A DNA stretch of 64,000 nucleotides from Paraburkholderia largidicola (GCF_013426895.1 NZ_AP023174.1:248001-312000), one strand, 5' to 3'; positions 17,918 through 28,132 are shown, counted from the first letter of the stretch. Notes: generated from the letters alone by a model not told the origin. Program-made: numbers and translations.

Positions 17918-18637
17918 CTAGCGCTGCGCGGCCCGCAGCGTCTGCAATAGTCGGTTGGTATCGAGATGCGTCGCGGCGATATCCGCTGACGCAGGGCTCA
18001 GATGCGGCACGATGCCGAGCAACGGCGCGCCGTACAGCCGGTCGAGCCGGTCGCGTAGCGCCGCGATGTTTTCGTCGGGAAACAGCATCGACGGGTCGAC
18101 GCGGTTCGCGACCCAGCCGACGATCGGCAGCCCGCGCGCGGCGATCGCTTCCGCCGTCAGCAGCGCGTGGCTGATGCAGCCCAACCGCATGCCGACGACC
18201 AGCACCACAGGCAGATTCAATGCGAACGCGAGATCGGCGGTGTCGTGCGCGTCGGTGAGCGGCACGCGAAACCCGCCCACGCCTTCCACCACGACGACAT
18301 CGGCCATCTGCAACGCCGCGTTGTGCGCGTCGACGATGCGCGTCATGTCGAGCATCACGTTTTCGAGCGCGGCGGCAATATGCGGCGCTGCCGGTTCCCT
18401 GAGCATGAAAGGCGTGCGAATCTCAGGCGGCAGCAGCACATTGGCGGCAGCGTCGAGCTGATCGGCGTCTTCGTTGTGCAGCACGCCATCCACCAGCGAC
18501 GCGCCCGCCGCGATCGGCTTCATCGCGGTCGCGCGCAGTCCTTCGCGCGCGAAGCCACGCAGCAGTGCTGCCGACACCAGAGTCTTGCCGATTTCCGTAT
18601 CGGTGCCCGTGACGAAGAGAGACAGTGCGTTACTCAT
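17918..18637 (-). CDS. bioD: Dethiobiotin synthetase
   Basis: This 239-residue protein closes the ureido ring of dethiobiotin using CO2 and ATP. The P-loop GTDTEIGKT spans residues 11-19, MKPIAAG is the Lys-containing segment near 41 and [12 protein letters not shown] is the catalytic Glu/Gly region near 115. The frame is open far upstream. The ATG at 18637 is preceded by GGAGG and overlaps the bioF stop (ATGA), so translation is coupled. Confidence 0.95.
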   Translation of the reverse strand: MSNALSLFVTGTDTEIGKTLVSAALLRGFAREGLRATAMKPIAAGASLVDGVLHNEDADQLDAAANVLLPPEIRTPFMLREPAAPHIAAALENVMLDMTRIVDAHNAALQMADVVVVEGVGGFRVPLTDAHDTADLAFALNLPVVLVVGMRLGCISHALLTAEAIAARGLPIVGWVANRVDPSMLFPDENIAALRDRLDRLYGAPLLGIVPHLSPASADIAATHLDTNRLLQTLRAAQR

Positions 18638-19818
18638 GCCGCCGCCTCCGCCGTCTTCATCAGCGCGCTTTCGAGCAGGTCGAGATCGTTGTGCGAATGC
18701 GCGGCCGACAGCGAAATGCGCAGACGCGACGTGCCTTCGGGCACGGTCGGCGGACGGATCGCGGGTACCCACAGATTCGCGCGATCGAGCGAAGCGGCGA
18801 TGTCGAGCGTCGCGTCGTTCGCGCCGATGATGAGCGGCTGCACGGCAGTATGCGAATCGACGGGCAGCCACGGCGTGCGCTTCATCATGTCGCGCGTGCG
18901 CGCGATCAGCGCGCGCAGATGCGTGCGCCGGTGCTCACCCTCGTCACCGCCGATGATGCGCAGGCTCGCCGACACGGCATGCGCCGCAGACGGCACCGAC
19001 GCCGTCGTAAAGATATACGGACGCGCGCGCTGCACGAGCCATTCGATCACGGTCTCGTGCGCAACGACGAACGCACCCGACACACCCGCTGCCTTGCCGA
19101 GCGTGCCGATGGAGATCAGATGCGGCGAGCGCAACGCGGCTTCGGCAATCGCACCGCGACCTTGCGGACCGAGCACGCCGAAGCCGTGCGCATCGTCGAC
19201 GACGAGCCATGCGCCGTGTTTCTCAGCCAGTTCGAGGAGACGCGCGAGCGGCGCGATATCGCCGTCCATGCTGAAGACGGTGTCGGTGACGATCAGCTTC
19301 ACGGCAGCGTCGGACGCGTCGAGCATCGCGCTCAACGCTTCGGCATCTGCGTGCGGATAGATCTGGATGTCGGCACGCGAAAGCCGCGCGCCGTCGATCA
19401 GCGACGCATGATTGAGCGAATCGGAGAACAGCGTCGTGCCACGGCCTGCGAGCGCCGTGAGCGTCGCGAGATTCGCCATATAGCCGGTGCTGAAATACAG
19501 CGCGCGCGGATTGTCGACGAAGCCGCCCGCGAATTCGGCGAGATCGTCTTCGAGTTGCGCGTGCGCGCGCGAATGGCCGCCGAGCAGATGCGAGCCGCCG
19601 CTGCCCGCGCCATAGCGGCGCGCGCCTTCCGCAATCGCCGCGACGAGCAGCGGATGTGCAGCGAGGCCGAGATAGTCGTTGCTCGCAAAGCCGATGATGT
19701 TGCGGCCGTCGACCGTCATATGCGCGGAGCACGGCGAATCGACGGTGCGGCGACGGCGGCGCAGGCCGCGTGCGTCGATGTCCTGCAAGCCTTGTTCAAG
19801 CGTTTCAAGCAACTGCAT
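18634..19818 (-). CDS. bioF: 8-amino-7-oxononanoate synthase
   Basis: This 394-residue PLP enzyme condenses pimeloyl-ACP or pimeloyl-CoA with alanine. Visible signatures are [36 protein letters not shown] with the PLP-binding Asp and His, and the Schiff-base lysine in [10 protein letters not shown]. An open frame runs upstream into bioA, but the ATG at 19818 gives the usual length and overlaps the bioA stop by one base (TGATG), indicating coupled translation. Confidence 0.95.
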   Translation of the reverse strand: MQLLETLEQGLQDIDARGLRRRRRTVDSPCSAHMTVDGRNIIGFASNDYLGLAAHPLLVAAIAEGARRYGAGSGGSHLLGGHSRAHAQLEDDLAEFAGGFVDNPRALYFSTGYMANLATLTALAGRGTTLFSDSLNHASLIDGARLSRADIQIYPHADAEALSAMLDASDAAVKLIVTDTVFSMDGDIAPLARLLELAEKHGAWLVVDDAHGFGVLGPQGRGAIAEAALRSPHLISIGTLGKAAGVSGAFVVAHETVIEWLVQRARPYIFTTASVPSAAHAVSASLRIIGGDEGEHRRTHLRALIARTRDMMKRTPWLPVDSHTAVQPLIIGANDATLDIAASLDRANLWVPAIRPPTVPEGTSRLRISLSAAHSHNDLDLLESALMKTAEAAA

Positions 19819-21179
19819 CAGCACGCCTCCGTCAGTGTCGCTTCGAACGTGGCGCGCGTGCGCTCGGCGAGCAGCGCGATTTCTTCGTCGTCGAGAATGT
19901 ACGGCGGCATCAGGTACACGGTCGTGCCGATCGGGCGCAGCAGCATCTCGCGCTGCAATGCGTTTTCGAAGAAGCGGCGCGAGAAGGTCTTCGCAGCATT
20001 GACATCGTCGATGACGGCATCGAACGCGATGATCGTGCCGCGCTGGCGCAGATTGCGCACCTGCGCGTGTTGCGTGAGCGGTTCGAGCGCGGCGCGCAGT
20101 GCCGCCGATTTTTTTTCGTTCGCAGCGAGCACGTTGTCGCTCGCGAACAGGTCGAGCGTGGCGAGCGCTGCGCGGCACGCGAGCGGATTGCCCGTGTACG
20201 AATGCGAATGCAGAAAGCCGCGCGTGGTGTCGTCGTCGTAGAAGGCGGCGAAGATTTCGTCGCGCGACAGCACGATCGACAGCGGCAGATAGCCGCCGCT
20301 GATGCCCTTCGACAGACACAGGAAGTCGGGCCACACGCCAGCCTGTTCGCACGCGAAGAACGTGCCCGTGCGGCCGCAGCCGACGGCGATTTCGTCGGCG
20401 ATCAGATGGACGCCGTAGCGGTCGCACAGCGCGCGCAAGCCTGCGATATACGACGCGTCGTGCATCGCCATGCCCGCCGCGCATTGCACGAGCGGCTCGA
20501 CGATCAGCGCAGCGATATTGTCGGCGCGCGATTCGAACAGCGAGCGCACATCGGCGAGCGCACGTTGCGCGACGTCGGCGGCCGTTTCGCCTTCGCGTGC
20601 GAAACGCGCATCGGGCGATGCGACCACGTGTGCGTTGCGGATCAGCGGATCATAGGCGTCCTTGAACAGCGCGACGTCGGTGACGCCGAGCGCGCCAATC
20701 GTTTCGCCGTGGTAGCTGTTCGCGACGCAGACGAACTCGCGCTTGTAGTCGTAGCCGCGGTTGCGCCAGGAATGGAAGCTCATCTTCAGCGCGATTTCGA
20801 CGGCCGACGCGCCGTCCGACGCGAAGAACGCGTGACCGAGCGTGTTCTGCGTGAGCGCGCTCAAACGTTCGGCGAGTTCGATTGCGGGTTCGTGCGTGCA
20901 GCCGGCGAGCATCGCGTGCTCGAGCGTGTCGAGCTGATCTTTCAGCGCCGCGTTGATGCGCGGGTTCGCGTGGCCGAACAGGTTCACCCACCACGAACTG
21001 ATCGCGTCGAGATAACGGTGTCCGGCGCGATCGTAGAGCCACGCGCCGGCGCCGCGCGATACGGGCACGAGCGGATAGCGCTCGTGATGCTTCATCTGCG
21101 TACAGGGATGCCACACAGCGCGCAGGCTGCGGGCGATCCAGTCTTCGTTTGCCTGTGTATTCAAAACTGCTCCGGGCAT
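19818..21179 (-). CDS. bioA: Adenosylmethionine-8-amino-7-oxononanoate aminotransferase
   Basis: This 453-residue class III aminotransferase uses S-adenosylmethionine as amino donor to form diaminopelargonic acid. [17 protein letters not shown] and [16 protein letters not shown] near the N-terminus are BioA-specific. [30 protein letters not shown] and the PLP lysine in [13 protein letters not shown] follow. The ATG at 21179 matches family length; an upstream in-frame start at 21239 would add 20 residues of arginine-rich sequence. It leads the operon, and no BirA-type operator is seen upstream. Confidence 0.95.
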   Translation of the reverse strand: MPGAVLNTQANEDWIARSLRAVWHPCTQMKHHERYPLVPVSRGAGAWLYDRAGHRYLDAISSWWVNLFGHANPRINAALKDQLDTLEHAMLAGCTHEPAIELAERLSALTQNTLGHAFFASDGASAVEIALKMSFHSWRNRGYDYKREFVCVANSYHGETIGALGVTDVALFKDAYDPLIRNAHVVASPDARFAREGETAADVAQRALADVRSLFESRADNIAALIVEPLVQCAAGMAMHDASYIAGLRALCDRYGVHLIADEIAVGCGRTGTFFACEQAGVWPDFLCLSKGISGGYLPLSIVLSRDEIFAAFYDDDTTRGFLHSHSYTGNPLACRAALATLDLFASDNVLAANEKKSAALRAALEPLTQHAQVRNLRQRGTIIAFDAVIDDVNAAKTFSRRFFENALQREMLLRPIGTTVYLMPPYILDDEEIALLAERTRATFEATLTEAC

Positions 21180-21909
21180 GAACCGGGCAGGGCGCGGGCG
21201 TTGGGGGCGCGGCGCGCGTCGTGCGTGTCGGTCATGCAAATGCTGCTGGCGAATCGGGACGGTTGACGTCCACCTGGAATCCGGCGACGGGAAGCGTCAT
21301 TCGCTGCGTCGGTGACGGCGATCGCGGGCGCTTTCCGTTGTGTCGGATTGGCTGCCGCGACCATGGGCTGCAAAGGCTCGCAGGGCCTCCCGCAGCACGC
21401 TTTTTTTGCGACAGCGGAGGTGAGATTAGCGCGAACTCCGCAGCGATGCACTACCTGAAAATGCCCTGTTTTCAAGGGCCTGCGTGCGATTTCCGGGGGT
21501 TCGCGACAGCTCGCGCCCGTTCGTTTTCAAAGACCGCAGATCGGCGTAGATGACGACGGCAAAGTCAGGGGTCCCGTGTGAAAAAATTCTATGGTGTGGG
21601 GGCGTTTTCAGGGCTGTATCGAGGAACGTGTGCCGGGTGTGCGGGCGCAGGCAGGGAAGTACGCAGGCCTGGGAGGTGCGGAGGGCGTGCATCTACAGGC
21701 GGCGGTGATGGAGACGGGGCTCGATAACTCGTGTGCTATCCGGCGGCCCGTGAAGGGGCGAGCACGGACCGGCAACGAACCGCTTCGACGGACGGATTCA
21801 GGTGTGGTGGGGATGCGCGAACGCGCCCGACGCAGCCGGGTGCGCTCGAAAAACAAGGCAGATCAGGGAGTTTTGCCCGTCGCGCTACACGCAACGGGCG
21901 GCGAGAGCA
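21180..21909. other. Gene-free 730-nt region upstream of bioA
   Basis: No convincing gene is seen on either strand. The bioA promoter should lie here, reading leftward. Read on the minus strand, 21420-21550 has the pattern TTTGAAAACGAACGGGCGCG, then CGCGAACCCCCGG and later GGAGTTCGCGC. This resembles leader sequences of some type I CRISPR loci, but no repeats or cas genes are present. The remainder (21590-21900) has open frames of arginine-rich, low-complexity composition that look non-coding. Confidence 0.5.
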
Positions 21910-23193
21910 TCAGCGGCTAGCCAGGGCGGGCTTGCTGCCGTCCTTCGAAGGGGAGTCGGCGTCGGCCGTTTGGGTTGCGCCGTCTTTCCATACGACAGCG
22001 TCGTTGACCGCATACAGATGGCACGGGTCCGCGCTCTGCTTCTGGCAGTTGGCGACGGCCACCGACATCGGATCGTCACCGCCTTCCGCCCACGACCATG
22101 CGCCCGAATCGGACACCGCGAACGCGCGGCTCGGATATTGATGCAGGAAATTGCGGTAGCCAGCGCGGCCCGCTTCGTCCACGAAGGGTACGGAGTCGAC
22201 GGCATCGATCGACGCGAAATGTGTCGCCTTCGGCTGCGTCGGCTCGGCGACGCGGTACTGGACGCCCGTCGGCATGCCGACGCGCGCAAGGAACGCTTCG
22301 ACGGATGGCCACCAGACCTGCACGCCGTCGCGATCGCCGACCAGACGGTGGGCGTCATTCTTGTACGAGCCGAAATCGACCATTTTCGCGGTCGCGCCCT
22401 TGCCCTGCGCGTTATCGGTGTACGCGGCGTACATCTGCGAGACGAGTGTGGACGGCCAGATCGAGTCGTTGTCGCCATACAGCCACAGCGACGGCACATG
22501 CGTCTTTTCGCCGTACGTGCCGAAGGCGTGCGTCAGATTGCCTTGCCAGTCGGTGCAGGCGTCCTGGCGCAGGCCGCCGGAGAAATTGATCAGCCCGCGC
22601 ACGCCGGACGCGGCGTTCGTGCCGTAGGCAATCGTTGCGAGGCCGCCGTGCGAGGTGCCCGCCACGACGATGCGCTTCGCGTCCACGTAGCTTTGCTTCG
22701 ACATGTAGTCGACGGTCGTCGCGACGTCGGCAGCCTGGCTCATGCCGTTGCGCGTCACGTCGCAGCCGTCCTGCACGTAGGTGCCGCCCGAATCCGCGAA
22801 GCCCTGGCGGTTCGGCGCCACCACGACGTAGCCGCGGCGCACGAATTCGCGCGCGAGCGACACGGGATCGCTGCGCGTCTGCATGCGCGGATCGCCGTGA
22901 ATCTTGCCGTGGTTGAACACGACCATCGGGAACGGGCCCTGACCTTCGGGCTTGTAGATGGTCGTTTCGAGGGTGACGCTGCCGTCGGCGTCGACGGGAA
23001 TGCGGACGATCTGTTCGCTCAGCTTGACGACGGGCAGGTAGCCGTCTTCATCCAGCGCGAGTCGCTGCACCTGGGCGCGGCCGAGCGGGCCGGCCTCTGC
23101 GTCCGCGAGCGGGTCCGCGTGCGCGGGCGTGACGGCGCTAGCCACGAAGGCCGCCGACATCGCACATACCGTCAGAACTTTGCTGAACACCAT
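21910..23193 (-). CDS. Secreted dienelactone-hydrolase-like alpha/beta hydrolase
   Basis: This 427-residue exported protein has a Sec signal peptide (hydrophobic residues 6-22, cleavage after AHA at about 26). The fold carries the oxyanion region VVFNHGKIHGDPR, nucleophile Ser181 in AGTSHGGLA, an acid in LYGDNDSIWP and a probable His in SYKNDAHRLVGD. A long C-terminal half has two cysteine-containing segments. Dienelactone-hydrolase and acetyl-xylan-esterase-like proteins share this arrangement. It acts in the periplasm or outside; the substrate is unknown. The ATG at 23193 is preferred over a GTG nine bases upstream. It stands alone. Confidence 0.8.
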   Translation of the reverse strand: MVFSKVLTVCAMSAAFVASAVTPAHADPLADAEAGPLGRAQVQRLALDEDGYLPVVKLSEQIVRIPVDADGSVTLETTIYKPEGQGPFPMVVFNHGKIHGDPRMQTRSDPVSLAREFVRRGYVVVAPNRQGFADSGGTYVQDGCDVTRNGMSQAADVATTVDYMSKQSYVDAKRIVVAGTSHGGLATIAYGTNAASGVRGLINFSGGLRQDACTDWQGNLTHAFGTYGEKTHVPSLWLYGDNDSIWPSTLVSQMYAAYTDNAQGKGATAKMVDFGSYKNDAHRLVGDRDGVQVWWPSVEAFLARVGMPTGVQYRVAEPTQPKATHFASIDAVDSVPFVDEAGRAGYRNFLHQYPSRAFAVSDSGAWSWAEGGDDPMSVAVANCQKQSADPCHLYAVNDAVVWKDGATQTADADSPSKDGSKPALASR

Positions 23194-23742
23194 CCGACAC
23201 ACCTGCTCTCAAAAACGCCTGGACCTTCCCTACGGTTCCCCGTAGAACGGATTTCGGTACGGTGACACGCCAAAACAAGGTCAAAAAAATCACGTACGGT
23301 GCGTTGTTCACGCACTCAGACAGATCAAGACCGCATTGGGATGAACCGAAGCCGGTCGACGCGACCCCACGCGTCGAAATGAGCGCCTCGCGATGCCCCT
23401 GATCGCGTGCCCGCTGAAGCGTCAGCAGGCGGTGCGTCTGGGCATCCTGCGGGAGCGGTGGGCCGCTACCTCGCTACGGAGCGCTGCAACATCTGTGAGG
23501 CTCATCCTGGCACGACAATTTATATTTGTGCAATTCAGTACAAACCCCTTGCGGCACGAATTTCCTTTTGTCTGATGTGCACGATGCCGTTCGGGGCGGG
23601 TTTCCGCGGCGATTCGGAAATAATGGGTAATTGAGGGACGTGGCGTTGACCCAACACGTTGATTTTCTTACAGAAATGGCCCTTATTTGAGATGTGTAAG
23701 GGATGCCCGATACATTGTTGCAGCGCAACCGGAACGCTAGCG
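23194..23742. other. 549-nt intergenic region, AT-richer than surroundings
   Basis: I see no gene. It separates YchJ from the secreted hydrolase on the same strand and must hold the hydrolase promoter. The half nearest YchJ (23510-23700) is clearly richer in A and T than the flanking genes (TTTATATTTGTGCAATTCAG), which suggests regulatory or acquired DNA. No repeat or terminator stands out. Confidence 0.4.
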
Positions 23743-24189
23743 TCAGCGGTCGCTTACATCGCCATCGACGTAACGCCAGCGCCCGTCTTCGCCTCTGATA
23801 AAGCGGCTGGATTCATGCAGCCGGTGCGCCCGTCCGCCCACCTTGTACCGCGCGACGAATTCCACTTCGGCGTGCGTAGCGTCGAGCGGCGTGAAGCGTT
23901 TGATCTGCAGACCTAGCCAGCGGGGCGCGTCGGGTGCGTTCGGGTCGGCGTCGAGATCGGCGGGGCAGGTTTGCGGTGCCCATGTATCGCGCAAATATTG
24001 GGATTCGCCGAGCGTGTAGGCGCTATAGCGGGAGCGCATCAGTTCGAGCGCGGTCGGCGCGGCTGCACCGCCGTCGATGAACCGGCCGCAGCAATCCGCG
24101 AAACGCGGTGGCTTGGCCGGGTCGCGCCGGTTCGGGGCGGCGCCGCCGCAAGGGCAATCGGTGGGACGTTGTTTCGCTGATGCAGTCAT
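23743..24189 (-). CDS. YchJ-family (UPF0225) protein
   Basis: This 148-residue protein has the N-terminal SEC-C-like zinc motif CPCGG...CCGRFIDGG (cysteines at about 12, 14, 33 and 34). The NTF2-like YchJ domain follows, with SRYSAYTLGESQYLRDTWAPQT. The function is unknown in spite of wide conservation. It lies 18 nt downstream of the acyl-CoA dehydrogenase gene on the same strand and is probably co-transcribed. Confidence 0.9.
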   Translation of the reverse strand: MTASAKQRPTDCPCGGAAPNRRDPAKPPRFADCCGRFIDGGAAAPTALELMRSRYSAYTLGESQYLRDTWAPQTCPADLDADPNAPDAPRWLGLQIKRFTPLDATHAEVEFVARYKVGGRAHRLHESSRFIRGEDGRWRYVDGDVSDR

Positions 24190-24207
24190 GAAAGGTTGGG
24201 AAGAAAT

Positions 24208-25338
24208 TCAGCTCAGTCCGCGCGCGATCAGAATCTTTTGGATATCGCTGGTGCCTTCGTAGATCTGGCAGACGCGGACATCGCGATAAATACGTTCGAC
24301 GGGAAAGTCGCTCAGATAGCCGTAGCCGCCATGAATCTGCAGCGCGGCCGAACAGATGCGCTCCGCCGCTTCGGAGGCGAACAGTTTGGCCATGGCCGCT
24401 TCCGTCAGACATGGCTGGCCCGCGTCTTTCAGCGACGCCGCATGCCAGATCAACTGGCGCGCCGCTTCGAGTTGCGTCGCCATGTCGGCGAGGCGGAACT
24501 GCACGGCCTGGTGCGCGAAGAGCCGCTGTCCGAAACTTTCACGCTCCTTTGCGTAGGCGAGGGCCGCTTCGAATGCCGCGCGCGCCATGCCGACGCTTTG
24601 CGCGGCAATGCCGATGCGCCCGCCTTCGAGCCCCGACAGTGCGATCCGGTAGCCTTCTCCTTCCGCGCCGATCAGGTTGGCGGCGGGCACGCGGCAATTG
24701 TCGAAGATGATCTGCGCAGTGTCGGACGAATGCTGCCCGAGCTTTTCCTCTAATCGCGCGACCACGTAACCGGGCGTATCCGTCGGCACGATGAACGCGC
24801 TGATGCCGCGTTTGCCGGCGCTTTTGTCGGTAACGGCCATCACGATCGCGACATTGCCGTTCTTGCCGCTCGTAATGAACTGCTTGACGCCGTTGAGCAC
24901 GTAAGCGTCGCCGTCGCGGGTAGCCGTGGTGCGCAAGGCCGACGCATCCGAGCCCGCCTGCGGTTCGGTGAGGCAGAACGCGCCGAGCATCTCGCCGCGT
25001 GCGAGCGGCGTGAGCCAGTCGCGCTTCTGCTGCTCGTTGCCATACGTCAGAAGAATGCTGCACACGGGGCAGTTATTCACCGAGATCGCCGTCGACGTGC
25101 CGCCGTCGCCCGCTGCAATCTCTTCGAGGATCAACGCGAGCGCGAGCGCATCGAGCCCGGCGCCGCCGTATTCCTCCGGCACGAGCACGCCGTACGCGCC
25201 GAGTTCGGCGAGCTGGCGATGCACGTCGGCCGGGAACGTGCGCTCGCGGTCCCATTGCGCCGCATTGGGCGTCACGGCGTCGCGCACGAAAGTGCGCACC
25301 GCGTCGCGGATCATCAGATGGTCCTGATCGAGCAACAT
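24208..25338 (-). CDS. Acyl-CoA dehydrogenase (short/branched-chain type)
   Basis: This 376-residue FAD enzyme performs alpha,beta-dehydrogenation of acyl-Co[18 protein letters not shown] is signature 1, and the C-terminal block [12 protein letters not shown] supplies the catalytic base Glu361. A glutamate at this position fits short-chain, medium-chain or 2-methyl-branched acyl-CoA dehydrogenases and argues against isovaleryl-CoA dehydrogenase, which has glycine here and its base elsewhere. Electrons go to ETF. An SDR, thiolase and carbonic anhydrase lie upstream on the same strand, suggesting one catabolic transcript. Confidence 0.93.
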   Translation of the reverse strand: MLLDQDHLMIRDAVRTFVRDAVTPNAAQWDRERTFPADVHRQLAELGAYGVLVPEEYGGAGLDALALALILEEIAAGDGGTSTAISVNNCPVCSILLTYGNEQQKRDWLTPLARGEMLGAFCLTEPQAGSDASALRTTATRDGDAYVLNGVKQFITSGKNGNVAIVMAVTDKSAGKRGISAFIVPTDTPGYVVARLEEKLGQHSSDTAQIIFDNCRVPAANLIGAEGEGYRIALSGLEGGRIGIAAQSVGMARAAFEAALAYAKERESFGQRLFAHQAVQFRLADMATQLEAARQLIWHAASLKDAGQPCLTEAAMAKLFASEAAERICSAALQIHGGYGYLSDFPVERIYRDVRVCQIYEGTSDIQKILIARGLS

Positions 25339-25374
25339 GCGGGTGTCTCCAGATTATTTGTCTGTTGTTTGCCG

Positions 25375-26052
25375 TTACCAGTCGATCGCCGTGCCGTCGT
25401 ACTGGAAGAAGCGGCCATGAAAAAGATGCGGTGTGCTGGCCGCCTGGGCCAGCACTTCCCGCATGCCGCGCACGCTGTGCGCGGGATCGATGGCAGCCGA
25501 TGCCCCGCCCATGTCGGTGCGCACCCAGCCCGGATGCAATGACACACAGGTCGCGTGACGGGTCTGCAGCGATGTCACTTTCAGCACGTCGTTGAGCGCC
25601 GCCTTGCTCGCGCGATACAGCCAGCCCGTCGTGCCCGTCGTTTCGCTGATGCTGCCCATGCGGCTCGACAGCACGGCGAGCACGCCGCGCGCGTCTTCGA
25701 CGAGCGGCAGCAGAACCGGGATCAGCTGCATCGGCCCGCGCACGTTGGTCGCCATCACGAAGTCGAAGTCGTCGGCGGTGACGGTTTCTACGCCCTCCGT
25801 CTGCGGCCCGTACACGCCCGACACGATCACGGCCGCATCGAGCCGCTCGCCGTCCAGCTTCCAGCCGAGCGCGGCGATATCTTCGGGCGCGGCGACATCA
25901 AGAGAAAACGCTTCGGCGCCGAGCGCAACGAGCTCACCGAGCGACGCCTCGTCGCGCGCGGTGGCGAGCACGCGCCAGCCATCGTGCCGATACTGCTTCA
26001 CGAACTCGCGTCCGATGCCGCGCGACGCGCCTACGATCAACACTGTCTTCAT
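25375..26052 (-). CDS. Short-chain dehydrogenase/reductase
   Basis: This 225-residue Rossmann oxidoreductase has VGASRGIGREF at residues 7-17 for cofactor binding. The NNAG-equivalent is altered to VIVSGVYG near 80. The catalytic Ser, Tyr and Lys lie in SRMGSISETTG and WLYRASKAALN. Similar CsgA-like SDRs are common next to acyl-CoA genes. It lies between the acyl-CoA dehydrogenase and the thiolase on the same strand. The substrate is unknown, but a 3-hydroxyacyl or short ketone would fit the context. Confidence 0.87.
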   Translation of the reverse strand: MKTVLIVGASRGIGREFVKQYRHDGWRVLATARDEASLGELVALGAEAFSLDVAAPEDIAALGWKLDGERLDAAVIVSGVYGPQTEGVETVTADDFDFVMATNVRGPMQLIPVLLPLVEDARGVLAVLSSRMGSISETTGTTGWLYRASKAALNDVLKVTSLQTRHATCVSLHPGWVRTDMGGASAAIDPAHSVRGMREVLAQAASTPHLFHGRFFQYDGTAIDW

Positions 26053-26113
26053 GAGATGTCCTGTCGTGTCTCGATGCGCGCGGGCCGTCGCGCGCCGCTT
26101 TTCGAACGATGCG

Positions 26114-27304
26114 TCAGACCAGCTCGACGCCCATCGCCGTCGCTTCGCCGCCGCCGATGCACAGGCTTGCGACGCCGCGTTTCAGGCCGCGCTTTTTCAG
26201 CGCGCCGATCAGCGTGACGAGAATGCGGGCGCCCGATGCGCCGATCGGGTGGCCGAGCGCGCACGCGCCGCCGTTCACGTTGACCTTGTCGTGCGGCAGG
26301 TCGTGCTCTTTCATCGCGGCCATCGTGACGACAGCGAATGCCTCGTTGATTTCGTACAGATCGACGTCTTGCGCTTTCCAGCCGTTCTTGTCGAACAGCT
26401 TGCGGATCGCGCCGACGGGCGCCGTGGTGAACTTCGCCGGTTCCTGCGCAAACGTGGCATGACCGACGACGCGCGCAAGCGGCGTCACGCCGAGCTGCTT
26501 CGCCGTCGATTCACGCATCATCACGAGCGCGGCTGCGCCGTCGCTGATCGACGACGAGTTCGCCGCCGTCACCGTGCCCGTCTTGCTGAAGGCGGGCTTG
26601 AGCGTCGGAATCTTGTCGAGGTTCGCCTTGAACGGCTGTTCGTCGCGCTCGACCGTCACGCTGCCTTTCTTGCCTTCGAGGGTGACGGGGGCGATTTCCC
26701 ATGCGAACGAGCCGTCTTCATTGGCGCGCTTCGCGCGCGTCAGCGACTCGATGGCGAATTTGTCCTGTGATTCGCGTGTGAAATCGTACGAACCGGCGCA
26801 CTCTTCGGCGAACGTGCCCATCAGACGGCCTTTCTCGTAGGCGTCTTCGAGGCCGTCGAGGAACATGTGGTCCATCACCTGGCCGTGACCCATGCGCATG
26901 CCGCCACGCGCTTTAGGCAGCAGGTACGGCGCGTTCGTCATGCTCTCCATGCCGCCCGCGACGATCACGTCGACGGAACCGGCCGTCAGCATGTCGTGCG
27001 CGAACATCGCCGCCCGCATGCCCGAGCCGCACATCTTGTTGACCGTCGTCGAGCCCGTCGACAGCGGCAAACCCGCCCCGAGCGCCGCCTGGCGCGCGGG
27101 CGCCTGGCCTTGGCCCGCGGGCAACACGCAGCCCATCACGGCTTCCTCGACCTGTTCAGGCTTCAGTCCGGCGCGTTCGACGGCCGCCTTGATCGCGATC
27201 GCGCCCAGCTGCGGCGCCGTCAGCGACGCGAACTCACCCTGAAACGCGGCCATCGGCGTGCGCGCGACGGAAACGATAACCACGGGATCTTTTGTCTCAC
27301 TCAT
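26114..27304 (-). CDS. Acetyl-CoA C-acetyltransferase (thiolase)
   Basis: This 396-residue thiolase reversibly condenses two acetyl-CoA or cleaves a 3-ketoacyl-CoA. The acylated Cys92 is in VNKMCGSGMRA. INEAFAVVTMAAM, HPIGASGAR with its His and CIGGGEATA with the second active Cys complete the site. It resembles the biosynthetic PhaA/AtoB type by length. Its start overlaps the stop of the carbonic anhydrase gene by 8 nt. In this context it may end a branched-chain or short-chain acyl-CoA pathway or feed polyhydroxybutyrate. Confidence 0.95.
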   Translation of the reverse strand: MSETKDPVVIVSVARTPMAAFQGEFASLTAPQLGAIAIKAAVERAGLKPEQVEEAVMGCVLPAGQGQAPARQAALGAGLPLSTGSTTVNKMCGSGMRAAMFAHDMLTAGSVDVIVAGGMESMTNAPYLLPKARGGMRMGHGQVMDHMFLDGLEDAYEKGRLMGTFAEECAGSYDFTRESQDKFAIESLTRAKRANEDGSFAWEIAPVTLEGKKGSVTVERDEQPFKANLDKIPTLKPAFSKTGTVTAANSSSISDGAAALVMMRESTAKQLGVTPLARVVGHATFAQEPAKFTTAPVGAIRKLFDKNGWKAQDVDLYEINEAFAVVTMAAMKEHDLPHDKVNVNGGACALGHPIGASGARILVTLIGALKKRGLKRGVASLCIGGGEATAMGVELV

Positions 27305-28073
27305 GTTTCATCTCCTTGATAACACCGTGAACGACAGCGGCCACGCCGCCGAGCTTCCCGGCGTCGGCGGCGGCGATGTCGTCGTCAGCTGTGTGCGCGC
27401 GGTTCGCGGAAACGGCCGCGACGCAACTGGTGTAGGTCTCCTCCAGCTTGGACGGATCTTTCACCGTCATGCCGAGATCGCGCACGCGGCCGTCATGCAC
27501 GCCATACACCCAGCCGTGAATGGTGAGGTCCTGGCCACGCGCCCATGCGTCGTTGATGATCGTCGTGCGGCACACGTTGACGACCTGTTCGATCGTGTTC
27601 AGCTCGACCAGACGGCGATGTCGTGCTTCGCCCATTGGCCATTGTTCGAGCAGCGCCGAATGCTTCGAGCGCACGTCCTGCACGTGATGCAGCCAGTTGT
27701 CGGCGAGACCGACACGCCGGCCGTGCAGCGCCGCGCCGACGCCGGAGCAGCCGTAGTGGCCGACCACCATGATGTGCTTGATCTTCAGCAGATCGACGGC
27801 GAACTGGACCACGGACAGACAGTTGAGGTCCGAGTGCACGACGACGTTCGCGATATTGCGGTGAACGAACACTTCGCCCGGCGGCAGGCCGATGATCTCG
27901 TTGGCGGGCACGCGCGAATCCGCGCAACCGATCCACAGATACTCGGGCGCCTGCTGATGCGCGAGCCGCGAGAAAAACTCGGGATCTTCTTCGAGCTTGT
28001 GCGAGACCCAGGCATCGTTGTTCGCGAACAGATGCGCGAGGGGATGTTCATTAGCAGAGGCGTTCGTAGTCAT
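27297..28073 (-). CDS. can: Beta-class carbonic anhydrase
   Basis: This 258-residue zinc enzyme interconverts CO2 and bicarbonate. Zinc ligands are Cys50 in CADSRVPANE (with the Asp52/Arg54 dyad), His106 and Cys109 in VGHYGCSGVGAAL. The long N-terminal segment HLFANNDAWVSHKLEEDPEFF is typical of the E. coli Can type. Its stop overlaps the thiolase start by 8 nt, so it is the first gene of the thiolase-SDR-acyl-CoA dehydrogenase run. Coupling bicarbonate supply to acyl-CoA breakdown is plausible but inferred. Confidence 0.94.
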   Translation of the reverse strand: MTTNASANEHPLAHLFANNDAWVSHKLEEDPEFFSRLAHQQAPEYLWIGCADSRVPANEIIGLPPGEVFVHRNIANVVVHSDLNCLSVVQFAVDLLKIKHIMVVGHYGCSGVGAALHGRRVGLADNWLHHVQDVRSKHSALLEQWPMGEARHRRLVELNTIEQVVNVCRTTIINDAWARGQDLTIHGWVYGVHDGRVRDLGMTVKDPSKLEETYTSCVAAVSANRAHTADDDIAAADAGKLGGVAAVVHGVIKEMKHE

Positions 28074-28132
28074 GATTCGTTCCGACGTAATCTGGTTGTT
28101 TGATGTTGTTCAATTGTGGACGGTATGCACTT

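Noticed and set aside
18625..20241. A long plus-strand frame opposite bioF and bioD
   Set aside because: The biotin genes are certain and overlap each other at start/stop codons; the antisense product is low-complexity.
21591..21920. A 109-codon plus-strand frame upstream of bioA
   Set aside because: No motif, arginine-rich, no ribosome site, and it runs into the end of the secreted hydrolase gene on the other strand.
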